From contig NZ_JAAIMM010000005.1 of the NCBI RefSeq assembly GCF_013300725.1, forward strand, positions 84,675 through 148,674: DNA of 64,000 nt, read 5' to 3'. This document shows, piece by piece, positions 36,397 to 48,659 of this stretch. Below the pieces are notes generated by a model, which had not been told where the DNA came from, searched no databases, and worked only from the letters and a program-made list of their open reading frames with translations. This DNA comes from Allocoprococcus comes (GTDB lineage Bacteria; Bacillota; Clostridia; Lachnospirales; Lachnospiraceae). A program made the position numbers and the translations under genes. Numbering within the stretch: the first letter of the stretch is position 1; every line of letters starts with the position of its first letter.

Positions 36397-37401
36397 TTAT
36401 GTTACAGGAACTTCCCCTGTAGATTTTCGCTCGATTAGCTGTGCATGTAACAAAAATGTACTGATTGAAATGCCATTAAGCAGACTTGATAGCGCAAAGA
36501 ACCCACTTTTCCCGAGCTCAGGTCGATCTTGTCTGATTGTAGTCAATGGAGGAGAAGTATATGCTGCAATCGGAATATCATCAAATCCGATAATACTGAT
36601 ATCTTCAGGAATTCTGTAGCCTAGTTGCTGACACTGGATAAGGGCTGCATTGGCAAGAGTGTCCTGACTACAGATGATAGCAGTCATTCCTTTTTCCAGA
36701 AACCGAGGCAGGTGCTTTTCCATACATTCAGACAAATAGTAAGAGCAGCCGGTAGAATTAGAAGAAGTGTTCAGTCCATGCTTATGCATGGCATGGAGGA
36801 AGGCTGCATGTCGTATCTGAAGAATCTGAGATCCAAGAGAACCGCTGAGATAGGCAATCTTACGATGCCCAAGTCCGGCAAGATAAGAGACAGCAAGTTC
36901 CATTCCCTCATCATTATCAATACCTACATAAGCGGTAGAAGGATTCCCAATAATATAGTTATCGAAAAGTACAGCAGGAGTGTGGCTGGTTTTAAAATCC
37001 TGAATCCAAGGGTCGTTCAAGGAAAAGCCGATTGCAAAAGCGCCTACGTAATCATGCTCTAACATAAAAACATCATAATGTTGGTTCCGTTGCATCTGAA
37101 CGTCAACAGGTACAATTTCAACATCAAAACCGGCCGGTTCAGCCATCTGGCGGAAACCAAGCAGAATGTCATAGGCAAAATGATGAGGCTCTTCGTATTG
37201 TATATTCTCTTTTTCTATTATAATACAGATTTTTTTAACGGGTTTCTTATAACGACGAAGTTTAGTATAACCGAGGGCTACGGCAGTTTCTAAAACCTGT
37301 TTCCGTAAAGTTTCGCTGATATCAGGAGCATCATTGAGTGCTTTGGATACAGTACTCTTGGAAATCTCCATTTTATCAGCAATATCCTGGATTGTAGTCA
37401 T
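36397..37401 (-). CDS. LacI-family regulator of the maltodextrin operon
   Basis: 334 residues. The N-terminal helix-turn-helix reads TTIQDIADKMEISKSTVSKA with the hinge helix after it; a periplasmic-binding-protein-like sugar domain follows (DYVGAFAIGFSLND, AYLSGSLGSQILQIRHAAFL, IIGFDDIPIAAYTSPPLTTI). AAGGATC precedes the ATG at 37401; longer in-frame extensions cross the promoter and are not translated. Divergent from malE. Expected ligand maltose or maltodextrin, inferred from neighbours. Confidence 0.9.
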   Translation of the reverse strand: MTTIQDIADKMEISKSTVSKALNDAPDISETLRKQVLETAVALGYTKLRRYKKPVKKICIIIEKENIQYEEPHHFAYDILLGFRQMAEPAGFDVEIVPVDVQMQRNQHYDVFMLEHDYVGAFAIGFSLNDPWIQDFKTSHTPAVLFDNYIIGNPSTAYVGIDNDEGMELAVSYLAGLGHRKIAYLSGSLGSQILQIRHAAFLHAMHKHGLNTSSNSTGCSYYLSECMEKHLPRFLEKGMTAIICSQDTLANAALIQCQQLGYRIPEDISIIGFDDIPIAAYTSPPLTTIRQDRPELGKSGFFALSSLLNGISISTFLLHAQLIERKSTGEVPVT

Positions 37402-37444
37402 AATTTGTGATCCTTTCATAAAGCAGGAAAATAATTCTTTTTTT

Positions 37445-37473
37445 ATTATATACAATGATATAGTAAAAAGCAA
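37445..37473 (-). promoter_or_regulatory. Promoter of the LacI-type gene
   Basis: On the minus strand, TTGCTT (complement of 37468-37473), a 17-base spacer and TATAAT (complement of 37445-37450). Confidence 0.65.
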
Positions 37474-37504
37474 TGAACTATAGGAAAAATAAAAATTTAG
37501 GTAA

Positions 37505-37523
37505 GTTTCGATAATGCGAAAAC
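37505..37523 (+). promoter_or_regulatory. Candidate operator between lacI-type gene and malE
   Basis: GTTTCG and CGAAAAC form an inverted repeat around ATAATG. Related half-sites ACGAAAC occur as a direct repeat at 37634-37640 and 37644-37650, just after the malE -10. The three ACGAAAC/GCGAAAAC sites are plausible binding positions for the divergent regulator; this is inference. Confidence 0.45.
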
Positions 37524-37597
37524 ATAAAATAATGCACAAAAAAGAACGAGACAAAATGTGCAAATTTAATAAAAATAAGTGGCTATTTGAAAAAAGA

Positions 37598-37626
37598 TTG
37601 ACGAAAAAATGAAAAAGACGTATATT
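37598..37626 (+). promoter_or_regulatory. Promoter of the maltodextrin operon
   Basis: TTGACG at 37598-37603, a 17-base spacer and TATATT at 37621-37626. Transcription would start near 37633, which excludes the upstream in-frame ATG at 37609 as malE start. Confidence 0.75.
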
Positions 37627-37671
37627 ATGCTTAACGAAACAATACGAAACAAAGGAATGAAAGGAAGAAAG

Positions 37672-38916
37672 ATGATGAAGAGAGGACTGGCAACATTTCT
37701 AACAGGAATCATGACTGTAACTCTGGTGGCAGCAGGACTAACCGGATGTGGGAGCAGTACGGCGGATAAAGGGTCAGAAAAAGTCAGACTGATGGTATGG
37801 TCTCCATCGGAAGATCAGTCAAAAGACAGTGGCGAATGGCTTCAGACAATGTGCAATAATTTTGCAAAAGAGCACCCGGAGTGGGATATTACATTTGTCT
37901 ATGGAGTAGCTGATGAAGCGACAGCCGCAGATCAGGTGGCACAGGATCCGGAAGCAAGCGCAGATGTATTTATGTATGCAAACGACAGGATTACATCGCT
38001 TACAGATGCGGATGCAGTAGCAAAATTTGGTGGAAAGTATAAAGAAGAGATTGAATCAACCAACTCGGAGGTGCTTTTAGATTCGTTGACGGTTGACGGA
38101 GAACTTTATGGTGTCCCGTTTACAACCAATACCTGGTATATGTTTTATGACAAGTCTGTATTTTCAGAGGAAGATGTGAAAAATCTGGATACGATGCTGG
38201 AAAAAGGAACAGTATCCTTCCCATTTACTAATTCATGGTATCTTCCAGCATTTTATCTGGGAAATGGATGTACTTTGTTCGGAGATGGAACAGACGAGTC
38301 AAAAGGAGTTGATTTTGCAGGAGAAAAGGCAGTGGATGTAACCAATTATGCAATTGATCTGGCAGCCAATCCAAATTTTAAAATTGATGCAGATGGATCA
38401 GGACTTGCAGGACTTCGTGATGGCAGTGTAAATGCAATGTTTACCGGATCGTGGGATGCAAATGCAATAAAAGAAGCACTTGGAGATAATATGGGAGTTT
38501 CATCGCTTCCGACTTATACAATTAACGGACAAGAGAAGCAGATGCTTGCATATGCCGGTTCAAAGGCAATCGGAGTTAATGCACATAGTGAATATATGGA
38601 ACAGGCAGTTGCACTTGCTGTTTATCTGGGAGGAAGTGATGCACAGAGAGCACACTACGAGATGAGAACTGTGATTCCGTGCAATACAGAACTTTTAAAA
38701 GAAAAAGACATTGCATCCGATCCACTTGTTCAGGCACAGAATGATACCTTTAACAATACATCCATACTTCAGCCATTCGTGGCATCCATGAGTAACTGTT
38801 GGGTGCCGGTTGAGAATATGGGGAAAGGAATTCGTAACAAGAGTGTGACACATGAAAATGCTGAAGAACAGACGGAAGCAATGAACGAAGCAATGAACAG
38901 CAATGGAATCAATTAA
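37672..38916 (+). CDS. malE: Maltodextrin ABC transporter, solute-binding lipoprotein
   Basis: 414 residues from the first ATG of a pair (37672/37675) that follows AAGGAAG. A lipoprotein signal ends in LVAAGLTGC with Cys about 26. The mature part has the family 1 binding-protein pattern (VRLMVWSPSEDQSKDSGEWL, YGVPFTTNTWYMFYDKSVF, GLRDGSVNAMFTGSWDANAI, LAYAGSKAIGVNAHS). Binds maltose/maltodextrin outside the membrane and feeds malF/malG. First gene of the operon. Confidence 0.88.
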   Translation: MMKRGLATFLTGIMTVTLVAAGLTGCGSSTADKGSEKVRLMVWSPSEDQSKDSGEWLQTMCNNFAKEHPEWDITFVYGVADEATAADQVAQDPEASADVFMYANDRITSLTDADAVAKFGGKYKEEIESTNSEVLLDSLTVDGELYGVPFTTNTWYMFYDKSVFSEEDVKNLDTMLEKGTVSFPFTNSWYLPAFYLGNGCTLFGDGTDESKGVDFAGEKAVDVTNYAIDLAANPNFKIDADGSGLAGLRDGSVNAMFTGSWDANAIKEALGDNMGVSSLPTYTINGQEKQMLAYAGSKAIGVNAHSEYMEQAVALAVYLGGSDAQRAHYEMRTVIPCNTELLKEKDIASDPLVQAQNDTFNNTSILQPFVASMSNCWVPVENMGKGIRNKSVTHENAEEQTEAMNEAMNSNGIN

Positions 38917-38928
38917 GAGGTAAGCGGA

Positions 38929-40308
38929 ATGAGTATATTTAAGAAAAAAATCAATGAATTTCCAACGCCATATACCTGCAAAAATGCAGTGAAAAAAGGT
39001 GGATTAGAGACTAAGCTTTCCATGGTCCTGATGGGATTTGGAAACATCGTACACGGTCAGATTATCAAAGGTCTTTTGTATCTGGCAATTGAAATTGCCT
39101 ACATCGTCTTTATGGCGGTAAATGGAATCGGATTTATTGGCGGTCTTCGGACACTTGGAACTGTACAGCAGCAAGAGGTGTGGGATGAAGCAAAGCAAAT
39201 TTATCTTTACACAAAAGGGGATCAGTCCGTTCTGATTCTACTTTATGGGGTGACGACAATCCTGCTGACGATTCTTATGATTTTGGTATGGAGAGGAACC
39301 CTGAAAAGTGCATATAAAGCAGAGTGTCTTCAGAAAGCAGGAATGCATGTGAATACATTTGCGGAAGATTTGAAGTCTCTTCTGCATGAGAATCTGTACC
39401 GTTTATTTATGACACCACCGACAACATTCATCTTTGTGTTTACTGTACTTCCGTTGGTATTCATGATTTGTATGGCATTTACTAATTACAGTCGTATCGG
39501 AAACCATCTGATGCTGTTTGACTGGGTAGGACTTGATAACTTCAAGACATTATTTGATTCAGGAAGTATTCTCGGAAGTACTTTCTGGTCGGTTCTTGGA
39601 TGGACGATTGTCTGGGCGTTTTTTGCAACCTTCAGCAACTATATTTTCGGAATGATCCTTTCCCTTTTGATCAACAGAAAGGGAACAAGAGCAAAAGGAT
39701 TCTGGAGATTTTGTTTTGTCCTTTCCTGTGCCGTACCGATGTTTGTATCCCTTTTGATCATGCGTACTATGTTACAGCCGGAAGGAGCAATCAACGTACT
39801 TCTCAGAAATATAGGACTGATTGCAAGTGATGCAAGCCTTCCATTCTTTACAGATGCAACATGGGCGAGGGTGACGGTTATTATCATCAATATCTGGGTA
39901 GGTGTGCCGTATACTCTGCTTCAGCTGACAGGAGTGCTTCAGAACATTCCAGAAGAACTTTATGAAGCTGCAAAAGTGGATGGTGCAAATGCCTTTCAGA
40001 CATTTACAAAGATTACATTGCCGTACATGCTGTATGTGACAACACCATATCTGATTGTAACCTTTACAGGAAATGTCAATAACTTCAATGTCATTTATCT
40101 TCTTTCAGGAGGAGATCCGGTAACAAACCTTTCTTCAACTGCAGGTAAGACAGACCTTCTGGTTACATGGCTCTATAAACTGACAATCGACAAACAGTAC
40201 TATAACATTGGTGCGGTAATTGGAATCATGACCTTTATCATTCTGGCAATTGGTGCACTTTTCACATACCGTAACAGTAAATCCTATAAAGAAGAAGGAG
40301 GATTTTAA
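38929..40308 (+). CDS. malF: Maltodextrin ABC transporter permease, MalF type
   Basis: 459 residues, longer than most sugar permeases because of the extended N-terminal region with extra membrane helices typical of MalF. The permease domain carries the EAA loop (EELYEAAKVDGANAFQTFTK), the contact for the ATPase. AGAGGTAAGCGG precedes the ATG. malG follows after 2 bases. No ATPase gene is in this operon. Confidence 0.9.
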   Translation: MSIFKKKINEFPTPYTCKNAVKKGGLETKLSMVLMGFGNIVHGQIIKGLLYLAIEIAYIVFMAVNGIGFIGGLRTLGTVQQQEVWDEAKQIYLYTKGDQSVLILLYGVTTILLTILMILVWRGTLKSAYKAECLQKAGMHVNTFAEDLKSLLHENLYRLFMTPPTTFIFVFTVLPLVFMICMAFTNYSRIGNHLMLFDWVGLDNFKTLFDSGSILGSTFWSVLGWTIVWAFFATFSNYIFGMILSLLINRKGTRAKGFWRFCFVLSCAVPMFVSLLIMRTMLQPEGAINVLLRNIGLIASDASLPFFTDATWARVTVIIINIWVGVPYTLLQLTGVLQNIPEELYEAAKVDGANAFQTFTKITLPYMLYVTTPYLIVTFTGNVNNFNVIYLLSGGDPVTNLSSTAGKTDLLVTWLYKLTIDKQYYNIGAVIGIMTFIILAIGALFTYRNSKSYKEEGGF

Positions 40309-40310
40309 TC

Positions 40311-41183
40311 ATGGCAGGAAAGAAATTACAATCTGCAAAAAAGAAGAAAATGATCAACAATACGATTGTACATATCGTTCTTGCGGTGCTGGCAATTATC
40401 TGGTTATTCCCGATCGTATGGGTAATCCTGACCAGTTTCCGTGCGGAAAAGGGCTCTTATGTGTCAACCTTCTTCCCAAAAGCATTTACGCTAGATAATT
40501 ATGTGAAATTATTTACGGATACATCTATTTTAAATTTCCCGCAGATGTTTATGAACACACTGTTTATCGCAATCTGTTCCTGCATTTTATCTGCGTTTTA
40601 TGTGCTGGCGGTATCCTACTGTCTTTCAAGACTGAAATTTAAAATGAGAAAACCGTATATGAACATGGCAATGATTCTCGGCCTGTTTCCTGGATTTATG
40701 TCCATGATCGCTGTGTACTTTATATTAAAGGCGATGGGGCTTACGGAAGGAAGTCTGATTAAGCTGGCTTTGATTTTGTGTTATTCCGGCGGTGCAGGAC
40801 TGAGCTTCCAGATTGCAAAAGGATTTTTTGATACAATTCCGGTTGCAATTGATGAGGCTGCACTTTTGGATGGATGTACCAGATGGCAGATTTTCAGTAG
40901 AATCACACTGCCACTTAGTAAGCCGATCATTGTATATACAGTGCTGACATCTTTCATGGCTCCGTGGCTCGATTTCATTTTTGCAAAGGTAATCTGTAGA
41001 GCAAACTCAGACCAGTATACGATAGCTATCGGACTTTGGAAAATGTTGGAAAAAGAATATATTGACAGCTGGTACACCAGTTTTGCGGCTGGGGCAGTTC
41101 TGATTTCAATTCCAATCGCAATTCTCTTCTTGTTCATGCAGAGATACTATGTAGATGGCGTATCAGGCGCAGTGAAAGGATAA
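40311..41183 (+). CDS. malG: Maltodextrin ABC transporter permease, MalG type
   Basis: 290 residues with six predicted membrane segments. The EAA loop reads PVAIDEAALLDGCTRWQIFS, and the end is RYYVDGVSGAVKG, typical of MalG. AGGAGG lies before the ATG. Forms the pore with MalF; 8 bases separate it from pulA, so import and breakdown are co-transcribed. Confidence 0.92.
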   Translation: MAGKKLQSAKKKKMINNTIVHIVLAVLAIIWLFPIVWVILTSFRAEKGSYVSTFFPKAFTLDNYVKLFTDTSILNFPQMFMNTLFIAICSCILSAFYVLAVSYCLSRLKFKMRKPYMNMAMILGLFPGFMSMIAVYFILKAMGLTEGSLIKLALILCYSGGAGLSFQIAKGFFDTIPVAIDEAALLDGCTRWQIFSRITLPLSKPIIVYTVLTSFMAPWLDFIFAKVICRANSDQYTIAIGLWKMLEKEYIDSWYTSFAAGAVLISIPIAILFLFMQRYYVDGVSGAVKG

Positions 41184-41191
41184 GGAAGACG

Positions 41192-43129
41192 ATGAAGGAT
41201 AAAATAGAATTAAAAAAATATTACTCTACAAAAGAATTTCTTGAAAATTATATTTATGAGGGAAATAATCTTGGTGTAGAATGTACAGAAGAAGGAACGA
41301 CATTCCGTCTGTGGTCACCACAGGCGGAATGCGTTAGTTTAAACCTGTATCAGACAGGGAATGGAGGAAATGCGTACAAGCAGATTCCGATGAAAAAAGC
41401 AGAAAAGGGTGTGTGGAGTTGGAGGAGCAAAGAAGAACTTCACGGCGTTTATTATGATTATCTGATTACCCGCGATGGCGAAGAAGTTCGATCAGCAGAC
41501 CCATATGCAAAGGCATGCGGAGTTAATGGATTGCGCAGCATGGCAGTGAATCTGAAAAAGACCAATCCAGAAGGATGGGAAAAAGATCAGGCACCAGAAG
41601 AAGGGCCGGAGCGAATTGTCTATGAACTTCATGTAAAAGAATTTTCGTGGGATAAAGCAGGTGGTTTTCCAGAGGAATATCGTGGAAAATATAAAGCATT
41701 TACATGCAGACATACGACTTTGAACGAGGACGGAATTCATCCGACCGGGTTGGATTATTTAAAGGAACTCGGGGTGACACACATCCAGATTATGCCGATG
41801 TACGATTACGGTTCTGTAAATGAAGCAGGCAAGGATACGGAATTCAACTGGGGATATGACCCGGTTAATTACAATGTGCCGGAGGGCTCCTATGCGACAG
41901 ATGCCAGACATGGAGAGGTGAGAATCAGAGAAATGAAAGAGATGATTCAGGCAATTCATGAAGCTGGTTTTAGTGTGATCATGGATGTGGTTTACAATCA
42001 TACTTATTCACTGGATTCCTGGTTTCAGAGAACTGCACCTTGGTATTTTTACCGGGTATTTCCGGACGGAACAGTATCTGACGGCTCTGCCTGTGGAAAT
42101 GACGTGGCAAGTGAAAGAGAGATGTGTGCAAAATACATTTTGGAATCGGTGCTTTACTGGACAGAGGAATATCATATTGACGGATTTCGTTTTGATCTGA
42201 TGGGACTTCTGGATGTAGATTTGATGAACCGGATTCGAAGTGAACTGGATCAAAGATACGGAAAAGGAAAGAAGATCATTTACGGAGAGCCATGGGCGGC
42301 AGATAAGACGGCTGTAGAAGGCAATAAAAAACTGGCAGCAAAAGAAAATATCGGACTTTTGGATGAAAATATCGGGGCGTTCTGTGACAGTACCCGAGAT
42401 GGAATCAAAGGCTCTGCACTACGTGCAAAGGAAGCAGGGTTTATAAACGGGGCAGAAAGAAAAGAAGATGAAATGCTTGCAAGTGTGACAGCGTGGTGTG
42501 CAAATCCTTATCAAGCAGAAGGCTTTGAAAATGTGAAAGCACCTTCGCAGATTGTTACCTATGTATCAGCACACGACAATTATACGTTATGGGATAAATT
42601 AAAAGAGACAGTCGTAGAGAAAAATGAATGTTTGAGACTGAATAAAATGGCGGCGGCAGTCTATATGACTTGTCAGGGAACGTTATTCTTTTTATCAGGA
42701 GAAGAATTTGCCCGTACAAAAGACGGACAGGATAATACTTTTAAGGCTCCGATTTCTCTGAACCGTCTCGATTGGGAAAAGGCATGGGAAAACAAGGACC
42801 TGGTTCATTATTATCAGGGATTGATTGCACTTCGAAAACAGCTCTCTGGACTTTGTGACAAATCAAAAGACAGTTATAAACAAATCACGGATATGTGGAA
42901 AGAAAAAGATGTAGTAGGCTTTACTGTGCTCAATGATGAAGCATCAAGATGGAGTCAGGTGAAGATAATTTACAATGCAAGAAAAAGTAGTTATAAAGTG
43001 AAATTTTTGGATGACGGCTGGAAAATCTTAAGCGATGCTAATGACAGCTGGTGCTGGGAAAAAGGAGTCTGTGCAGAAAGACAGATAGAAGTTGCACCGC
43101 AGAGCGTGTTGATACTTGGACGTAAATAA
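41192..43129 (+). CDS. pulA: Type I pullulanase (GH13), cytoplasmic
   Basis: 645 residues without signal peptide, so it acts on imported branched oligosaccharides by cutting alpha-1,6 bonds. An N-terminal CBM48-like module (TTFRLWSPQAECVSLNLYQ) precedes the GH13 barrel. The type I signature is present as FNWGYDP. Conserved regions: DVVYNHT; GFRFDLMG (nucleophile Asp); IIYGEPW (acid/base Glu); VSAHDN. GGAAGACG precedes the ATG. Confidence 0.93.
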   Translation: MKDKIELKKYYSTKEFLENYIYEGNNLGVECTEEGTTFRLWSPQAECVSLNLYQTGNGGNAYKQIPMKKAEKGVWSWRSKEELHGVYYDYLITRDGEEVRSADPYAKACGVNGLRSMAVNLKKTNPEGWEKDQAPEEGPERIVYELHVKEFSWDKAGGFPEEYRGKYKAFTCRHTTLNEDGIHPTGLDYLKELGVTHIQIMPMYDYGSVNEAGKDTEFNWGYDPVNYNVPEGSYATDARHGEVRIREMKEMIQAIHEAGFSVIMDVVYNHTYSLDSWFQRTAPWYFYRVFPDGTVSDGSACGNDVASEREMCAKYILESVLYWTEEYHIDGFRFDLMGLLDVDLMNRIRSELDQRYGKGKKIIYGEPWAADKTAVEGNKKLAAKENIGLLDENIGAFCDSTRDGIKGSALRAKEAGFINGAERKEDEMLASVTAWCANPYQAEGFENVKAPSQIVTYVSAHDNYTLWDKLKETVVEKNECLRLNKMAAAVYMTCQGTLFFLSGEEFARTKDGQDNTFKAPISLNRLDWEKAWENKDLVHYYQGLIALRKQLSGLCDKSKDSYKQITDMWKEKDVVGFTVLNDEASRWSQVKIIYNARKSSYKVKFLDDGWKILSDANDSWCWEKGVCAERQIEVAPQSVLILGRK

Positions 43130-43149
43130 TGATTAAGGAGGAGTAGTAC

Positions 43150-45105
43150 ATGAAGTGGATTTATGGCAGACAGGATTGGAAAACATTAGAGAGAGGACTT
43201 GAAAACTGCTATCTTTTAACCAATGGACTGGGAGGTTTTTCGTCGCTTACGATGACCGGAGCTGTGGCAAGAAATGACCATTCGGTATTCATGGCATGTA
43301 CGAAAGCTCCAAATCATAGGATAAATATGATTCATCGGATGAGAGAAGAATTGGATATCGGAGAATCAAAATATGTTCTTTCAACCCAGGAATTTGCGAA
43401 TGGAACAAAAGAAGAAGGATATCGTTATCTTGCAGAATTTTCTTTTGAAATTCTTCCATCGTGGCGTTATCTGATAAATGGAGTAGAGATAGAAAAAGAG
43501 ATTGTGATGGCACAGGGCAGCAATCAGATTGCAGTGAATTATCATCTGAAAAACCGTGGTCAGAAAGAGGCTGTTCTCTGTGTAACTCCGTTTTTTCAAT
43601 TTGAACCTAAAGGGGAAGATTTGAAAGAAGGTAAGATATTTTCAAGACAAGAGCAAAAGATTACCGATGGAAAGTATAATCTTTTCTTTGAAACAAATGG
43701 AGAAGTAGAAGGATTTACAGAAAAGAAAGAAACGTATTTTTATCGCTATGATGAATGTGATGGAAGACGAGAAAATGGAATAGCAAGCGCAGTTTATCAG
43801 ATTAATAAACAAGTAAAGCCAGGGGAAGAGACAGATTTGACAGTGATTTATTCGATGGAAAGTCTGATTGATATGGACGCAAAAAAAATATTTGATAAAA
43901 TAAAAGAAGAGCAGATCCATTATCAAGAGAACCTTATAAAGACTTCAGGCTTGAAAAATAAACTGGCACAGACACTGGTTTGTAGTGCAGACAAGTTCCT
44001 TTCGAAAAGAGAGTCTACGGATGGATTGACTATTCTTGCCGGATTTCCTTTTTTTGAGGACTGGGGAAGAGATACAATGATTGCGCTTCCGGGAATCTGC
44101 ATCTCCACAGGAAGATTTGAAAGCACAAAATCAATCTTGCAGACATTTGCATTTTATGAAAAAGATGGATTGATGCCAAATCTGTTCCCGGAGGGCGAGA
44201 ATGAGCCACTTTATAATACTGTAGATGCGGCACTATTATTTATCAACTGCGTGTGGTTATATTATGAAAAAACTCAGGACGTCAAATTTGTAGAGGAAAT
44301 GTATCCGGTAATGCAAAGAATTATTTTCGGTTACGAGAAAGGAACACATTTCAATATCCATATGGAAGAAGATGGCCTTATCAGTGCCGGAACAGGTCTG
44401 GATCAGGTGACCTGGATGGATGTGCGTGTGGGAGAGATTCTTCCGACACCAAGGCATGGGAAACCGGTGGAGATTAATGCTTACTGGTACAATGCACTTT
44501 GTATAATGCATAAGTTTTCTGAAGTTTTGAAGAAAAATGAAGAGCAGAAATATAGAGAACTCGCACAGAAGGTGAAAGAAGCTTTTGCACGAGAATTCTG
44601 GATGGAGGAAAAACACTGCCTGAAGGATGTAATTTCAGAAACAAAGGCAGATACACAGATTCGCTGTAATCAGATATGGGCGGTGTCTATGCCATTTACG
44701 ATGCTGGATGAAGAGAAAGAAAGACAGATTGTAGATACGGTATTTGAAAAGCTGTATACGCCGTATGGTCTTCGTACACTAGATCCAACAGACGAGGAAT
44801 TTCATGCATGCTATGGAGGAGAGATGATAAAAAGAGATCTTTCCTATCATCAAGGAACCGTCTGGACTTTCCCGATGGGCGGATATTATCTCGCTTACCT
44901 AAAAGTAAATAAAGACTCAAGAGAAGCAAAAGAGACTGTGACAAAGCAATTGGAAGTGTTGGAAAGTGCAATGCGTGAAGGATGTATTGGCCAGCTCCCT
45001 GAGATTTATGATGGAGAGATACCGGTTTCTTCAAAAGGATGTTTTGCGCAGGCATGGAGTGTAGGAGAAATCCTGCGTGTTTATGAAAAATTGGAGGAAA
45101 AATAA
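43150..45105 (+). CDS. Glycogen debranching enzyme, amylo-alpha-1,6-glucosidase (GH133)
   Basis: 651 residues: an N-terminal beta domain typical of archaeal/bacterial debranching enzymes (LENCYLLTNGLGGFSSLTMTG, SVFMACTKAPNHRI) and a C-terminal (alpha/alpha)6 barrel (LAGFPFFEDWGRDTMIALPG, SAGTGLDQVTWMDVRVGE, YGGEMIKRDLSYHQGTVWTF). Removes single glucose stubs from limit dextrins. AAGGAGGAG precedes the ATG. Follows pulA after 20 bases and precedes the GH13 amylase after 1 base. Confidence 0.9.
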   Translation: MKWIYGRQDWKTLERGLENCYLLTNGLGGFSSLTMTGAVARNDHSVFMACTKAPNHRINMIHRMREELDIGESKYVLSTQEFANGTKEEGYRYLAEFSFEILPSWRYLINGVEIEKEIVMAQGSNQIAVNYHLKNRGQKEAVLCVTPFFQFEPKGEDLKEGKIFSRQEQKITDGKYNLFFETNGEVEGFTEKKETYFYRYDECDGRRENGIASAVYQINKQVKPGEETDLTVIYSMESLIDMDAKKIFDKIKEEQIHYQENLIKTSGLKNKLAQTLVCSADKFLSKRESTDGLTILAGFPFFEDWGRDTMIALPGICISTGRFESTKSILQTFAFYEKDGLMPNLFPEGENEPLYNTVDAALLFINCVWLYYEKTQDVKFVEEMYPVMQRIIFGYEKGTHFNIHMEEDGLISAGTGLDQVTWMDVRVGEILPTPRHGKPVEINAYWYNALCIMHKFSEVLKKNEEQKYRELAQKVKEAFAREFWMEEKHCLKDVISETKADTQIRCNQIWAVSMPFTMLDEEKERQIVDTVFEKLYTPYGLRTLDPTDEEFHACYGGEMIKRDLSYHQGTVWTFPMGGYYLAYLKVNKDSREAKETVTKQLEVLESAMREGCIGQLPEIYDGEIPVSSKGCFAQAWSVGEILRVYEKLEEK

Positions 45106-45106
45106 G

Positions 45107-47676
<2,570 letters not shown>

Positions 47677-47762
47677 GATTCCATAATAACTTTTCTTATG
47701 GGGTAAGGGGAGTTATACACTTTTTTATAAAATATAATGATTGTTGCATCCATAAACAAAAA

Positions 47763-47801
47763 GGCGCATGAAAAAACTTTCGTTTTTTCACACGCCCATT
47801 T
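47763..47801. terminator. Bidirectional terminator
   Basis: GGCG-TGAAAAAAC pairs with GTTTTTTCA-CGCC around TTTC, with T-runs on both strands. Ends the minus-strand XRE gene and anything reading through the transposase remnant. Confidence 0.85.
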
Positions 47802-47832
47802 TTTTTCTCCTCTGGGGTGGCATAGACTACAT

Positions 47833-48180
47833 TTATTTTTCGCCCATCTCTGGCGGAATCTTTTCTAACAACTGCCGGATATTGTCACGGATCAATTGTT
47901 TATAATTATCAGGAAGCGGTGTGATCATATCCAGGATCTCGGCATTGAGCGGATCCTTTGAATGAATGGAATCATCCAGATAGTCACAGATCAGATAATC
48001 AAATTTGACATCTAATGCTTCTGAAAAATTAAGCATGGTTGCAAAGGATGTTGCCTGGCTGCCATTTTCAATCCGGCTTATCGTTGTCTCATCAAGATTT
48101 AGTTTTTCTGCTAGTGCTGCCTGTGTAAGACCTGCTTTGTGACGTGCCTGCCGAACGCGTGTACCGAAATTCTTTTCCAT
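47833..48180 (-). CDS. XRE-family transcriptional regulator
   Basis: 115 residues: an N-terminal helix-turn-helix (FGTRVRQARHKAGLTQAALA, LNLDETTISRIENGSQATSF) and a short C-terminal part. GAAGGAGAG lies upstream of the ATG at 48180; the longer frame has no site. Divergent from the small gene at 48306 and likely its regulator or autoregulated. Target unknown. Confidence 0.85.
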   Translation of the reverse strand: MEKNFGTRVRQARHKAGLTQAALAEKLNLDETTISRIENGSQATSFATMLNFSEALDVKFDYLICDYLDDSIHSKDPLNAEILDMITPLPDNYKQLIRDNIRQLLEKIPPEMGEK

Positions 48181-48305
48181 GCTGTTTATCTCTCCTTCAT
48201 AAAAGTAGTGTAGCATTTCAATTTGAAAAAAGAATGATATTATATGCAAGTTGACTTTATAAAAACGCCATGATAGGATATGATTAAAAAAGGGGGGTAG
48301 AAGAA

Positions 48306-48599
48306 ATGGATTGGGAATCGTACAGAACAGATCTTGAGGCGATAAAGCTTGCGGTGAATGAATGTGAAAGACTTGGAGTGGATAAAGAAGAACTCCTCAT
48401 AATCAGTATTTACCGTCTCTATGAATTTTATAAAACGGAAGACGACAGAGTCTATCTTCTGGGGGCATTATTGCATCTTAAGGCTTATCTTGAACTGGGG
48501 ATGGAATATGAAAAGAACCGTAAGATCTTTTCACTGATTTTAGATAATTACGGGGTGTGTTATCAGGATATTTTTCAGGGAGCTGAGAAAATAGAGTAG
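48306..48599 (+). CDS. Small helical protein of unknown function
   Basis: 97 residues, helical and acidic (MDWESYRTDLEAIKLAVNEC, YLLGALLHLKAYLELGMEYE). The look is that of a single tetratricopeptide-like or helical-hairpin protein, but I do not recognise a family. A purine-rich AAAAAAGGGGGG stretch precedes the ATG. Divergent from the XRE gene; together they could form a two-gene regulatory unit. Confidence 0.65.
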   Translation: MDWESYRTDLEAIKLAVNECERLGVDKEELLIISIYRLYEFYKTEDDRVYLLGALLHLKAYLELGMEYEKNRKIFSLILDNYGVCYQDIFQGAEKIE

Positions 48600-48627
48600 A
48601 AAAATCTGAAAAATTCCAAAAATCAGG

Positions 48628-48656
48628 TTGACAAACAGAGAATAAAGAGGTAATAT
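48628..48656 (+). promoter_or_regulatory. Promoter of the Trp T-box operon
   Basis: TTGACA at 48628-48633, a 17-base spacer and TAATAT at 48651-48656. Confidence 0.8.
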
Positions 48657-48659
48657 AAC

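Noticed and set aside
37609..37671. Upstream ATG starts of malE
   Set aside because: They overlap or directly follow the -10 box at 37621-37626, and the lipoprotein signal fits the start at 37672.
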